DNA from: Dicyema japonicum
Lineage: Eukaryota; Dicyemida; Rhombozoa; Dicyemidae
Length of the DNA stretch: 64,000 nucleotides
Direction of reading: 5' to 3'
NCBI GenBank assembly: GCA_011109175.1
Contig: RDEW01000011.1
Coordinates: 428,193-492,192, forward strand
Made by a program: the position numbers and the translations under genes. The notes below the pieces were generated by a model. That model did not search any database. It had not been told where the DNA came from and saw only the letters and a list, made by a program, of their open reading frames with translations. Positions within the stretch are counted from its first letter, which is position 1. Each line of letters starts with the position of its first letter. Shown piece by piece: positions 1 to 11,464 of this stretch.

Positions 1-2171
1 TCAATAATAAAAGGGTCGTTCAAACTCCCAAAAATTAATCCCTGTAATAAAATTCCGTCAAATGAACTTGTTTTCCTGATTTTGAAATTTGTAAAAATTC
101 TGAATGTTGAGTGACGAGAAATCCGGCTAACTGAGCGGTGTAGGAAGCCGAAATTATCATAGTCGCAAATGCCCAAACCAAACTCAATGTCTTGGCTGAA
201 AAACTTCGAGGGATTCCTATTTGTATCAAATACTAAAGAACCTTCTCCAATAGCAGAGTTTACACCGACACTCAAAGTGAACCAAAATCCACTCGAAAGG
301 TTCAGAGCATCCTTAACATGAGTTTCCTCAGATTCAAAAGAACCGAAAGGAGAAATTCTATCGAAGATATAAAATACCAGAGCAGTTGATAATATTGAAA
401 AAATAATAAGCATCCAAAGGTTGAAGGAAAAGGGGTGTAAAAAGTTTGTAAAATCAATATTGGTAATTTCCTACAAAATTGATTGTGGTGTACCTTATTT
501 TGTATTAGCACACTCTCTTGACTCCGAAATGAAATGCTATATGACACAAATTTTGCACGTTCTGCTGTGACGTACAAAGGAGCCAGAATAATATCTCTTT
601 TCCCATAAATGAGGTCCCCTATCAACCCATTCCAGTATTTGAAGACAGAATTATTGTGCTTTGAATATTACAAAGTAATCACGTTTTTGTACGATCCGCC
701 AACACCAGTATCAAGAATTAGTCTCATTGGAATCTTGACTTGGTTTTTGTAAAGTATTAAAATATCAATTAAAAATCCATAACAGCAGTAAAATACATTG
801 GTTTCTCCCATAAAAATACATGTTACTTGCAGCAGCATCATAATGGACACACTCCATCTCCTGGGATGTACATTCTGTGTCTCTCATCCTCTTCATTGTG
901 TACGGGATTATTTCAGGGGATGAAACCTTAGTCAGAGATACAACTACTCTAAGAATTTTATGTTTCTTTATTCCTGCGTTCGAACACGTGGTACAATTAA
1001 GTATTGATTCTGTGATTCCAGGTAGTAGATTAATATTCACATACATTTGGCTCTTTCAATTTATAGTTTCAGATACTGTACTAACTGCTGTCCCCACAAT
1101 TTCTATGCTGCTATTTTGTTTATTTACCAAAAAGTAGTTAAATGAAGTGCGATATCCGATGTCTGAAAACATAATTCTCCCGGAATATCCTACACTGTAG
1201 CTTACGATCATAAATCTGTACTACAAGCCAATAATACCTTACTAAAATTGATTCAACGCTGGAATAGCAGTGATCATATCTCGGATAGACCTTGTTAATT
1301 ATTTTCGAATGGTTGAATGCATATCTCGCATATGTAATGGCATCCTTGATGTATGCAAGCTCGTCAGTAACTTTTAGTTTGAACGAAAATGTTCCATTGG
1401 GAGTTTCCTTCAGATTTATCAAGGATTCATGCAGAAGCCAAATGTAAGAATCCAGCAAATTGAATTTTTTAGCCAAATCGAATATTATTGGAGCCACTTC
1501 AGGTCTGAGACATAAACAGGGGAGTTACTTGAAAAATCCAATAATCACGCCAGCAGAGATTGATGACATTTGAGTAATTATTTGGTCCATTTGTGTCATC
1601 CCTAATCTAATTACAATATCCTGATCAATCTGAAATTAGCATAAAATTTACTTCAACTTTCTTACGTTTCAACAATTTCACCATTTCAAGGCTCATACTG
1701 TCCCCACTGTTGATGAATGCTACTCTCGTCCACTTTAGCTTCATGATTAGATTCGTCATCAAATTTATCTCCTTTTCTACTGAGGAATACATGTGGAGTC
1801 GGTGAATGTATTTCTTAGTAAATAGGATATTATACATTAAAATACAAGCCGGAATTAATGCTGTAATAAGAACCTATGGAGACTGACGGAATAGACATAG
1901 ACGACAGTAAAATGTTGGTATAAAATTGTTGCGATTTATGATAACTCACAATTAGCAAGTTTGGTTTCACTTCTCGGATGGTTTGGCACATTTGTTGTAA
2001 AATTTTGGTTGGACTTTCATCAAGTGTTTGTATTTCAAATTGAATTTCCGGCATACTTATATTTCTTATGAAGTCTCGAACATAAGGGATATTTGCTTTA
2101 TTTTTTAGAAAAATGGCAATTCCAAATTTTGAAAATGTGTGATAAAAAAGAACTAATAATAGGAGAACCAT
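1..2171 (-). CDS. GRIN1: NMDA-type ionotropic glutamate receptor subunit (GluN1-like), 3' end cut by the window edge
   Basis: Ligand-gated cation channel subunit of the plasma membrane; GluN1 binds glycine. Read from 2171 leftwards. The N-terminus is hydrophobic (MVLLLLVLF), followed by an amino-terminal domain containing [22 protein letters not shown] and SYIWLL. The S1 half of the ligand domain has [17 protein letters not shown] and [15 protein letters not shown]1 carries [10 protein letters not shown]. The pore loop reads [18 protein letters not shown], keeping the Asn that in GluN1 controls Ca2+ permeation and Mg2+ block. M3 has PRSFSAKT and SYTAQLAGF (family SYTANLAAF). S2 and M4 lie beyond base 1. 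Spliced frames need GT-AG introns at 217-241 (25 nt), 471-493 (23), 659-682 (24) and 805-826 (22), with more near 1520-1545 and 1630-1650. The exon path near 1830-1885 is unresolved. Identity as an NMDA receptor is firm; GluN1 rather than another subunit is likely. Confidence 0.93.
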
Positions 2172-2299
2172 TAAAATTCTTTTAAAATCATAATTTTATG
2201 TGATTAAATCTCAGAGGAAATGGACAATTAAAACGTCCTACCAATTAACAGATAAAATCTCGTAGGGATTAAAGTCTCATTAATTACCGTCTAATTTTC
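2172..2299. other. Short upstream region of the receptor gene
   Basis: AT-rich sequence between the receptor start codon and the decayed retroelement. No TATA box or coding signal can be defended. Confidence 0.4.
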
Positions 2300-4440
2300 C
2301 ATTCTTCTATTTGTCGAGACACCAGCTTCCAAGAGAGTGACCATTGCAGCGAACGATGGTAATTACAAGATGTTCGCGGAGCCAACGGCGCTCCCGAGGA
2401 TCTCCCAGCCTTGACGAGATTGGCGAACACTTCTGGTGATATGCCCTATCACGCCCGAATTCTCAAATGCTATAGGAACGAAACGGAAATGGTCCTCAAT
2501 CGCAGAATATTTATCCAGCTTCCTTCTGTTAGTGAGAGTCAGTGGTAGGACAGTCTGAATTTGTGGTGGGAATCATATTTGTCGAGGAAGAAGAATCAGT
2601 AGAGGTTATGTCCTATAAAAGAGAGCGTCTTTTGGTAAATAGAAAGGTCTCCGTCCCGTCTGGTATTCTCCTATCTATTTGATCAAGTCCAACAAGGTTC
2701 AATGATGGAAGGGAACCTTCCAACTTCAAGATCACGTAAAATAATATCACTTAGGCTTGCATCATGGGAAATCTTCCAGGGATCTTCTTGCAGGGGGATG
2801 GTGGATTCCTTTCCGATCAATCATCTACTTACATTGGCATCTGTGAGTCTCATGTACATCCAGACCGAAGCAACATGGCAATACGAAGGCTCTCATTGTC
2901 GAGCAAAGTCCCGACGCCAGTAATTTGGCAAGCATCCAACCAAAAACCACTATTTTCCATGCATGTCGAACGAAACCAAATCAAGCGGTGTTGGTTGAGG
3001 TTTTTCTTGAGCTCCATAGAATGCTCTGTTGTCTCAAGACTTCTGAAAAAATTCACCTGTTGGGAAGCAGTAGCCCATACCTATCCATGCTGTTCAGGCC
3101 TTTTCGAAAGATCTCGAAGTATTGAGTAAAATCTTCGACAACAGGCAAATACATGAAGCACATGAAGAAAAAAAGCAGGAAGCGCAATGTCGGCCTCAGA
3201 TTTGAGGTTAAGGCCATCCCGAGAGGTCTGAAGTTTGCACTATTTCCTGTCTTGATCGCTGAACCGGACATTGATAACATCATCCAATAACGACTTTAGA
3301 GTTGAATTGCTGGTGTTTAGGATGTCCCAGTTCCTGAAGGATGACGGGCATCTAATAACGAAGAGTGACTTGGGTATGAAAGACAATTTTTCAGATCAAA
3401 GGACGCCACATATGAATTAAGAATCCTTAGCCTCTCTAATAGAGAGCAAAGCGAGAGTCCTTCTAGGAAAGAGCACTTTTCATACCTTGTCATTAAAACA
3501 AGCTCCAAGGAAAGACGATTCACCCACGTCTGTGATATTGGCTTCGGTAAACTGATCTTTGAAAGCTCCGGCGACGAAAACAAAATCTTAGTCAGACATA
3601 GAGATGTTGATATGTCTCCGTCTTCGAGGCATTAACGACCAAACTAACAACCATCAAAAACAGGACAATGACATGGAGGTCCCTTAAGCGGAATCTTTGG
3701 TGCTTCTGATTGTAACATCATCCAGATACCATAAGTTAAACGGAGAACACACATATCATGTAATATCACCGACAGTCAAGGAAAAAATGAGTTATCTAAA
3801 TGGATCCCCTTTCTGGACGCCGGTCTGAGAATGGACAATATTGTCTCCGAAGACAAGTGTGTTGTCTGAACCATACGAGTCCATTACTTCACACATGAGA
3901 AGCTGATTAGAACGTATCTCAACTCGGTCAGACACTGGGTAGAACAAGGTAAATCTGATATAAAAAGTTTCTCCTGGAAATCCCCACTTTGAGCTTTGAT
4001 GGTAGATAGGATTAATTTGCCAGGCCGATCTGTCGCTTATGGCTGCAAGAGAACATATGGTCTATCCAGAATCACAGCAGTGGGAGACCCATTACGATTT
4101 CCCGGTGGAATCGGAAAAAGCAAATGATCTTTTTCTTGATGTCGTCATAGGACGCTTCTTGAGAGAGGAACATATAACGCTACACTTAAAAGATGAATTG
4201 TTTTCCTTGGACCGCCAAGACTTTGCGTGAAAGTGAAGGATCTCTGACAGTGACCCATTTTGGTGGAGTGTTTCCTACGTGTTTACAGCTTTATTTATTC
4301 CACCTTCGAAGATATTGTACAAGTTCTTCCTTTTCTAGAACGAACAGGATCCATAACCAGAGTGTTAGCGTATCAGATGCTTTAGTTTCAGAGACTTTCT
4401 GAATTCTTCGTCAGTCAGTTCATGCACGGGGACGAAGAGT
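2300..4440 (-). mobile_element. Decayed RLE-type non-LTR retrotransposon (RT to C-terminus)
   Basis: Read on the minus strand, broken frames follow the order of an RLE-type non-LTR polyprotein. The RT has NTLVFGDN, then QKGDPF, then the catalytic box WYLDD (about 3711-3735). Next comes the signature SGFWLDACQ...LLDNESLRIA (2850-2960). A nuclease remnant follows: RIPDG near 2651-2670 and a D about 12 residues later. The tail resembles WLREHL..VRCNGHS. There are many stops and frameshifts, so it cannot be functional. The same motifs recur at 11.5-12.2, 52.9-54.2 and 57-60 kb, which fixes the family. The 5' limit is uncertain. Confidence 0.8.
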
Positions 4441-4479
4441 TACTATTTTCACCCTTAAATTTTCCTATGTTTAAGGATC

Positions 4480-4487
4480 AGTTACCA
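4480..4487 (+). repeat. Left target-site duplication of the 4488-11464 hAT segment
   Basis: agttacca, abutting the TIR; its partner is agttaccc at 11465-11472. Confidence 0.65.
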
Positions 4488-4715
4488 CAGTGTTTCTCAA
4501 CGAGGGGCGATTTTTAAATTACGAATTTTTTAATTATGATATATTTACCAGAAGATTTTTTGTTTGTTCCGCTCGCGGTTTAAACGTCTGGTCCGACGTT
4601 AGTGAGGCATTCATTGGATAATAATTGCGTTATGTGTCAAAATTTCAACAAAAGGAAAAGTTGGGAAAGAGTCAACGACCAAGAAAGGAAAATCGGCTAA
4701 TGAAGTAAACTGACA

Positions 4716-4961
4716 GTGAAGTCTAAATCAAAGAAGGGGATTGAAATACCCACCGATGAACTATATGACATTTTTGTATCAGGACAAGCTGTTTCGTCTA
4801 ACTTAGCTGATGATTTTCTTGTAGTGAATCTGGAAATTAAAAACATGGCTTTGGGACGGATTAAACGTTTTAACACACTATCAAACTCAGCGACTGCCAG
4901 TAAGGCACGAATTGCATTAAGAAAATCAGTCAAATTCACGCTTGAATTTGCCTCAAAATAG
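4716..4961 (+). CDS. Unrecognised lysine-rich ORF fragment
   Basis: I do not recognise this protein. It is an open stretch of about 80 codons rich in Lys and Ser, including GIEIPTDELYDIFVSGQAV and LADDFLVVNLEIKNMALG, which could form helices. A Lys-rich open frame (KGKVGKESTTKKGKSANE) precedes it at about 4650-4700 and joins it in frame if a 17-base gtaaac...tgaag piece is removed. That would be short even for this genome. It lies just inside the left hAT terminus, so it may be transposon cargo or chance. The complementary strand is also open over the same stretch, which weakens the call. Confidence 0.25.
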   Translation: MKSKSKKGIEIPTDELYDIFVSGQAVSSNLADDFLVVNLEIKNMALGRIKRFNTLSNSATASKARIALRKSVKFTLEFASK

Positions 4962-5889
4962 AATATGGATGCTTGTGCCGATGAGAGCGCCATCTGGTAT
5001 TGATGAACATGTTTTTACCACTTCCTTCCTATATCCTTCCACTGTCGTTGTGAAGGGAATCTCTTCTTGGGTCTCAGATGATGACTTGAATTAAAACTGA
5101 TGCCGAATCGGGGAAATAGATTGTCAAGATGTTCTTAGAAGACTTAAAAAGCTGTGATTATATTGCAGAGACGTAAGAAAGGGGAAGTTTGTTATGGTTT
5201 TTTGTTAGGAGTGATCGGAGATTAACTAAACAGAGAAAGGGCCAAGCCTTAAGAATTTTTGTATAACGAAAGTAGTCTAACATAATAGAGGACCTTCCAA
5301 AGTTGTCGGAAAAAAATTTGAGTAACCCCATTTGCCAACTGATACCAAATGATTCACTATTCGCTATGGAGGTTATTAAATCTATCCACGAAAAATCATC
5401 TAAGTTTTGATATTGATATTTGAAATTTATTTAACCACAAAAACACAGTCATAGCCAGAATTTAAAAGATTTAGATAATCTCTTCCTCCCTCAGGACTTG
5501 AAGGAAGTGCCGTCCAGCGGAACTCCTATGGATGGTTGTTCGATGGAATACAGTATAACTCATTCAGAAATTTGGGAAATACTGACAAGAAGTAAGTAGG
5601 TCAGTTAGAAAAGGGATCGGAATGATCGGGTTTGGTTTCAAAATACTCGAGGATTTTTAAAGCAGTGACATCGATCCCAGGTAAATAGACCAATGAATTG
5701 GTATATTGTCCGGTTCTATTGCATTTAATTCTTTATGAAAAGTTTTCACATGAGAGGTTGGGAGGCAAAGATTAGGTCTAATTTTCTGAGGACATGGTCT
5801 CAAATTATTTGGATGATTTTATGTATACTGCTAATAATAATTTTAATATAGGTCAAACTAACATTTTTTAAACACGTTAAATAATTTTA
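4962..5889. other. Unassigned interior of the hAT segment
   Basis: AT-rich with many stops in all frames. I saw no transposase, RT or host exon I could defend. The 3' end of the galactosyltransferase-like gene borders it on the right. Confidence 0.4.
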
Positions 5890-6755
5890 TTAGCAAATCT
5901 CCTCCCACACTGTAGATTGAAATATATTTGTCAAATTCGCAGATATTATTTTTGTCGCGAAAAATAAACTTATTTTTTGTGAGCAATGTAATATTATTGT
6001 ATATTCTACAGATACCTTTAATAGTTTAAATTCACTCAACCTGAAAAGTAAACATCTTCGATTTTTATTTTAGTATAATTTTTGCAGTTACTCAGGATTG
6101 GAAAGATGGATTTCTTAGGCATGAAATACACGTGTCCTGAACAATAATCTGGAAAGGTGAATGTTGATAATCAGCATTAGAAATGTACCTTAATTAAGAT
6201 CTTAAAAAATACAATTTATTATCAGTTACTCTTACCGGTTTGAACCTTCTATTAATCGCACAAAACATAAAGGGACTCTGTTCTATCGGCTTGTTGTCGA
6301 CATTTTGTTCGAAAAAATGAATAATATTGTCAATGTTTAAAAATACGTCGTCATCAATTTTTATGAAATAATCAAAAAATATAAACTCATAAAATGCCCA
6401 CATGAGTGCAATTCTAACTTTTATGTCAAATTTCTATAATTTTCATGAAAATCCTTGAAAATGATATCATTGTTAATTTCTTGTTCGTTTTTTGTTATTT
6501 GTAATGTATTTCTCTCCTTATTTTGTCCCATAAAGAAGATGAGTTTAGAATTTATTTTTTCCATCAATTTTGCATTCCCCCAAGTCATCCTCACTGCATT
6601 TCTTTTCTCCACGTTAATTGGATCTAATGGATAAATTCAAATTTAACGCGAAATCACGACGAATAAAAACTTGTATCTTTGATAATAAATGTATTTTGTC
6701 TTCCCTCTGAAAACGATAATAATCGAGGCCAGCTGGAAATGTCAAATATTAACTA
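5890..6755 (-). CDS. Beta-1,3-galactosyltransferase-like gene (GT31), frames broken by single-base indels
   Basis: Golgi-type GT31 glycosyltransferases add galactose or GlcNAc in beta-1,3 linkage. Going leftwards from about 6755, the reading is VISHPINVEKRNAVRMTWG, then KDFHENYRNLT, RIALMWAFYEF, the metal-binding KIDDDVFLN, KPVRVTDNKLYIS, FPDYCSGHVYFM and IEDVYFSG. These are the GT31 landmarks in order, including DDD and the EDV motif. Two spliced frames need 24-base GT-AG introns (near 6624-6647 and 6192-6215). Three single-base shifts are required: after NLT, inside FPDY, and after YFSG. No clear N-terminal membrane anchor is seen. The gene sits between hAT termini, which is odd for a host gene. 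It is either a captured, decaying gene or an intact gene with assembly errors. Confidence 0.8.
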
Positions 6756-7213
6756 CAGTGAAAAATACTAATAGTATCTTTCGTAATTTGGCTTTTTGTA
6801 GATTATACAAAATTATCTTGAACGGCCAAATTGCACAATGTGATATTTGATTTATAATTTTTACATTCGTGATTCTGGAAACAAACATTCAAAATAAAAT
6901 AAATATGTTAACTAAACTTGTCTACGTTTATAAGTTAGGTCAACTTTTATTTATTTTTTCAAATTTTATACAAGTTAAAATTTTAAACAAAGCACATAAA
7001 ATTATATTATACAAAAAAATATAATTTAAAAAAATACGATGTCTAATGAAGTAACCTTGATTTTCAGAACGTAATACGAATGAGATAGTACATTTCTTCG
7101 CTCTTGACAGGATGAATCTGAGCTATCAAAAGGAATATGAGTAATCTGCAACAATATGACTTAAATCGTCATATTGTTTGAGAGGCACTGAAACTTGCAA
7201 ACATTGCAGTCTT
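6756..7213. other. AT-rich stretch without a recognised gene
   Basis: Homopolymer-rich sequence and short inverted AT runs. No coding signal beyond short open stretches. Confidence 0.4.
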
Positions 7214-7447
7214 TTACAACTTGACGAATAACAGTTCTTTTGATACCGCAAAATCTCCTACGACAAAGCAAATCCAGAGCGATATGTCCACTGTGATTTG
7301 TCTGGTGAATCTCTGAGCAATAGTCCTCATTTCTTCTTTACTAGTTAGGGGTATCACAAGTTTGTGAAGTCCGTTAAAAGCTTTCAAATATAGCTTTTCA
7401 TTAATAACAATAAAATTACTTTGGAATGCGACATAATACGCAAACAT
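7214..7447 (-). pseudogene. Fragment related to the integrase-type ORF at 8.9-9.2 kb
   Basis: The minus-strand peptide FIVINEKLYLKAFNGLHKLV...EEM...A aligns with FLSINGRLYLKDTNGNHKIF...EEM...A encoded at 8893-9180, so the two are diverged copies of one protein segment. In the second copy this segment precedes a His-containing zinc finger of retroviral-type integrases. Here the finger is lost. Confidence 0.5.
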
Positions 7448-7599
7448 TATTAATCATCGGAAAGAATATTGATTTTTTAAACACTTAAGAAAAACTATGA
7501 CAGAAGGATAAATCTGCAAACTATTCAAGATTTTTTAATAGCCGAGTGTGTTATATTTTCGTATGTAGAAATGTCTATAAAAAATATTTCCTAAAGGGA

Positions 7600-7740
7600 A
7601 TCTTTCGAATTATTACAAACTATTCAATTCAGTAACGATACAGGAGAATTGACGATGTGTCCTTAATTATTTCTCATGGAAAAACAAAATTTAACTACAA
7701 CTTGATGAATCAGTTGTACTTGATAATCCATTTATGCTAT
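7600..7740 (+). pseudogene. ZBED5-like hAT transposase fragment, plus strand
   Basis: In shifted frames this reads RRIDDVS followed by LQLDESVVLDNPFML. It matches the hAT transposase segment RRID...LQLDES and the equivalent region (about 26860-26990) of the small hAT at 26.4-27.6 kb. It is cut off by the SINE that starts at 7742. Confidence 0.5.
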
Positions 7741-7741
7741 G

Positions 7742-8067
7742 TAATAATAATAAAAAGCCTTTTCACGAGAGCCATAGTATTTATAGCTCCGCATAGACAG
7801 GACACACACTTTATTTAAGTAAAGAACAGTTAATTTTAACTAATCGTAGAACCAAGGAATGATCTTCATTTCTTTTTTTTCTTTTTCTTGTGTGAGTGTC
7901 CTTCCTAGACAATCCAGTTCCGCAGTGAGTATCCACTGATGACGGCGTCACTCGTCAAACCTTCTTGGCATCGTAGATGCGTGGAACCTTTCACCAGGTG
8001 AACAGCAGCGAGAATCGAACCCGTAACCTAAGCTACTTTAGCCCGACACCTAACCACTATGCCACCC
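7742..8067 (-). mobile_element. tRNA-derived SINE, family 1
   Basis: On the minus strand the head reads as a tRNA-like promoter: box A tggcatagtgg (near 8050-8062) and box B gggttcgattctcgctgct (near 8004-8024). A body of about 250 bases follows, ending in a (TTA)n tail at 7742-7753. A second copy lies at 59450-59777 and a truncated one at about 19916-20052, so this is a dispersed family. The polymerase III boxes are seen directly; transcription is inferred. Confidence 0.85.
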
Positions 8068-8389
8068 GAACTTGCTTTAAATATAACTATATAAATAAAA
8101 AAATTATAATTTATTTATATAAAAACAATTCTAAGTGCTTCTGCCAGAGTTTATGTTAAGTCCAAACTAAAAAGACTACGAGAATAATCTGCCGATTTTG
8201 GAATGAGGTTCATTGGGTATTTCCCAGAGCTGCAAACGCTTCTTAAAAAGCTATTGGGAAAAAAGTTTTTTTTATTAATTTAAAATAAGATCATGTAAAA
8301 ATTGTTCATCTTTAATTATTTTTTTGATGCGTTTCATATGTGTTTTTGTAATGATCATGGAAGGTTGGGAAAACTAATAGGTACGGCTC

Positions 8390-9180
8390 AGGCCTCATGA
8401 GCATGAACGACGTCCTGGTATGGAGAGAATTTAAAAAGGGAGTGTAGAATCCTCTTGACAAGGGTGTTACAGGCCATTAGCGACGAGAGATATACAAGGA
8501 GAGAAATGTCTATAGAGCTGTGATTCCAAGATTTCCCAGACTGACTGCCAGTTTGGCCTGCTTCCGTGAGTATTCCCTCAAGCCGGAAGTTGGAGATACG
8601 CTCCGATGTCGAACGGAAGATCCCGTCAATATGTGAGATTTGGTCGAATTTTTGCTCGTTGTATTGTCGTGCATTGAATACCATTAACGTCATGTCCATT
8701 CCATACATTATTCCACTCCAACTTCTTCCTTTATGTTTTTAGTCATGCACTTATCTTTGGACATCATCTTAGATAGTGATCTTGTAATTGTCTGATTGAA
8801 GCGTTCGATAATCCTTTGACTCCTTGGATTGTTAGGCCTACTATGAATTTGTTAGACGTTTAAGCAGTCACATAATGCTCTTACATGGAATGTCACATTC
8901 TGACTCCACTTTCCGAATAATTTCTCTTTTCACGAAAAAAATATCTTTCATTGCAATATTGTTCCAATGTGTTTTGTCCACAATGGGTCAATTGATGAAT
9001 TTGCGAGGCCACTAATTCCATCTCTTCATGATTATCAGATATGAAAATTTTGTGGTTTCCATTTGTGTCTTTAAGGTATAACCTCCCATTGATAGATAAA
9101 AAATTCTTTGACTTTTGAGTTAGTCGGTATTTTTTTCTTGTCATCAGACCGACGATCCCCTTCTCTTCCATTATTTTCAT
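8390..9180 (-). pseudogene. Decayed retroviral-type integrase (SCAND3/KRBA2-like or Ty3-like)
   Basis: At 8893-9180 the peptide has INGRLYLKD, then HQLTHCGQNTLEQYC, resembling the HxxxH part of the integrase zinc finger. Further left come SRPNNPRSQRIIERFNQTI (about 8790-8845) and a following helix, matching the third catalytic region of the DDE integrase core, PxSQGxxERxN. Frames are broken by stops (for example near 8705-8740). The middle of the core, with the first two acidic residues, is not recognisable. Whether it came from a Ty3-type element or a domesticated-type family is unclear. Confidence 0.55.
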
Positions 9181-9274
9181 TATATCAATTTATTCCTGGG
9201 TTGTTTTTACGAAACACCGAGCCATCAGCTTAACTTTATAAAACACGCCTGTATTATGCTATTTAATATTTAAA

Positions 9275-9992
9275 AACTGGTGGCGTTAAAACTCTCTCGA
9301 GTTGGCAAAAATGTTGAAAGGATTAAAGGAGAAGGGTCACTTGCTTTACCTGATGGTATGAATGTAATTCTTGCCATATCCGAGAGCGTTGTGGCAGATG
9401 ACCCGAAAGAATGGGCGAGGCAGGTAGTCCTGCAGATACGTAGCAGGCTATCTCGAATTCCCTGGAATGGTTGGCCATACTTGGCGGAGCTCTGTAGTGG
9501 CAGATTCAGTACTGCTATATCTGTGAGTGAACTCAAGAAAATGGCTGTAGGCAAAGAGGGTACTGGTCTAAAGGGGCGGGGAACAGATGACCACAACTGT
9601 CAAAGAGAGCACGAACACCAGAGTTGTGATACGTTGCAGCTCAAGCATGTTTATGAAGCCTTTGCGCGGAATCTCGCTCCAGCGGCAGATGTCCCACTTG
9701 AGGACCGTAGATTTATCCCTCATTGTAAGGTTAACGGAGTAGTGTTAACCTGTATCAATAAGGCTGTGGCTTATGCGGGGAGGCTAAGTTAGTAGGGTCA
9801 CTGGGTGACATCTCCCTAGTGCTGTATGCAGCACAGATCACCTATGATGAATTGACGGACAAGCCCAGACCACCCAGTAAATGGAGGGAGAAGATCTGTG
9901 CCAAGATTGCTTGGAGACAGACTGAGCTGGAAGCACTGGAGGGGCACATAAGTAGTGTGGCAAGAGGGATTAGAGCAGAGCTTTTCAAAAAA
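9275..9992 (+). mobile_element. N-terminal segment of a non-LTR retroelement ORF (copy A)
   Basis: Open from 9280 to 9792, then continuing after a frame break. It contains LSRVGKNVERIKGEGSLALP, IPWNGWPYLAELC, a Cys/His-containing stretch, ISLVLYAAQITYDEL and PRPPSKWREKICAKI...RQTELEALE. The last part resembles the region just before the RT in a widespread non-LTR family: an LLYAG-like helix, PPWKRRIE, then a basic helix with a leucine. A diverged copy on the minus strand at 39345-40070 carries the same blocks. Codon use is more GC-rich than the flanking hAT sequence. RT is absent here, so the copy is truncated at about 9992. Confidence 0.6.
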
Positions 9993-10134
9993 TAATTCTC
10001 GCGGCACACTTATCGTAAAAAATAATCCACGGCACACATTAAAAAATAAAAAATTAAATTTTAAGATGTGTAAAACTAAGTACTAAAATTGGTAATTTAA
10101 TGCCCAAATTTTTATTAATAAAAAATATGAAATC
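9993..10134. repeat. Short imperfect direct repeat inside the hAT right arm
   Basis: Two copies of a cggcacac-containing unit (about 10000-10013 and 10030-10040) are separated by about 30 bases, each followed by an A-rich run. It lies between the retroelement fragment and the transposase. Confidence 0.4.
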
Positions 10135-11130
10135 TTAATTATTATTGTTTTTGCATATATCATCAATATCAGGTCGAATGGTTGACAAAGCCACCCGTAT
10201 TTCAGCATCAATGTTTTTCAAACTTTCACGTTTGTTATATTTCATATTATGCAGCGTAGAAAAACCTGTTTCGCATAAATAGGTCGTTGAAAACTGTAAA
10301 ATTATGGTCAGTGCTTGTTTTGATAAACTGGGATATATGTTTCGAATATATATCCAGAATTTTCCAATGTCTAACTCCGTCATCATTAATTTTAAGGATC
10401 GATCATTAAACAGTGCAATAGGTTCTTCATTTTCTTTAACAGATAAGTGTTTTTATTCTGACACAAGAAAAGGATTTCGTATCGAAAAAATATTAAAAAA
10501 TAATAACCCAATCAAATTTTTTCAATTTCTAAGTCAGGAAAATCAAGTTGTAATGAAAACCGAGTTTCTTTAATAGAAAATGAGACATTATTATCAATAT
10601 TCTCCGACAAAGCACAAATCCGACGAGAAACAGTGTTATGTGACAAAGGTATCTTCATTATTTTTTGTTCATATTTATGACCAAACATAGTCCGAGCAAT
10701 AATACGACAAGCAGGGATTATCAAATTTTCGTCAATAGTGTGAGGTTTTAGTTATTTTGCTATCAATTCTGAGATTAGGTATGAACATTTCAATGAATCC
10801 TTTGTGTTTACAAAAGTTTCACTGAACATCATTTGACTAGATCTACGATTCATAGTAAAAACTAAATAATACTTGTGTTGTTTTTTCAAATGGATAAAAT
10901 AATCCACAGATTTTTCGGAATAGTCCGGATGCTTCTACTTTCGTTTTAATGAGGAATTGTTACTTTTTAAATATTTAAAAATGGACACAAGATTTTCAAT
11001 TTTTAACGAATTTAAATAATATAGTATATTTTGCATTTGATGATGCAAGCCATGGGCGGCAAATATTGTTCATTTATGAATTTTCAAACAAAAATTCCAA
11101 CAACGAACTTTATCCATTGTATTTAACGCA
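10135..11130 (-). pseudogene. ZBED5-like hAT transposase remnant
   Basis: Cut-and-paste DNA transposase. The C-terminal dimerisation block is clear at 10135-10386: FWIYIRNIYPSLSKQALTII, then QFSTTYLCETGFSTL and a KRESLKN...RPDID tail. Further upstream (10512-10724) come IIPACRIIARTMFG, then NTVSRRICALSENI and FSLQLDFPDLE; the family has LQLDEST here, so the catalytic Asp region is mutated. An intervening stretch (10390-10511) is frame-shifted, and the N-terminal BED finger is not convincing. Orientation and position next to the right TIR fit ownership of the 4488-11464 segment. Confidence 0.8.
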
Positions 11131-11464
11131 GGCACAATTTGGTCGCGATAATTCATCGGTTTAATTGGATGAAACTATAAATGTAATACGAATAAATTAT
11201 AAATTAAACGAAATAGCAAATGTGATTGTCTTTTCCATGAATATTGTGTTGGACAGGAAGAACATAACCATGTGATGGGGAAGAAACGTAATAATTTGAA
11301 TATCTGCAAAAGAAGAAACATCAGAGTAGATCTCACTAAAAGAATCTCGAATATAGAGCATCCGGTAACCTTCATGAAGTTCAGGCGTATTTTAATAAAA
11401 ATTACTAATTATAACATTACTTAGTTATTATGGGGGTGATACAAAAAAAGGTTGAAAAACACTG

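Larger units (their letters stand above)
4488..11464. mobile_element. hAT-superfamily segment with TIRs and 8-bp target duplication, about 7 kb, nested contents
   Basis: The left end begins cagtgtttctcaac (4488) and the right end is gttgaaaaacactg (ending 11464). As an outward-facing pair they match each other and the usual hAT ends of ZBED5-like elements. The eight bases outside are agttacca (4480-4487) and agttaccc (11465-11472), a 7/8 duplication of hAT length. A ZBED5-like transposase remnant lies just inside the right end. The interior also holds a galactosyltransferase-like gene, an unrelated integrase fragment, a retroelement N-terminal fragment and a SINE. It is therefore either a composite or a small hAT swollen by later insertions. 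Confidence 0.72.

Noticed and set aside
877-1137. Plus-strand ORF with hydrophobic segments
   Set aside because: It lies antisense to conserved exons of the glutamate receptor.
7990-8067. Genuine tRNA gene at the SINE head (also at 59700-59777)
   Set aside because: A and B boxes are present but no acceptor stem or anticodon arm can be paired convincingly, and both copies continue into the same SINE body.
7977-8159. Plus-strand ORF at a tRNA-like region
   Set aside because: It overlaps the antisense of the SINE head; the tRNA-like boxes explain the sequence.
10304-10573. Plus-strand ORF of 89 codons
   Set aside because: Antisense to the conserved hAT transposase C-terminus.
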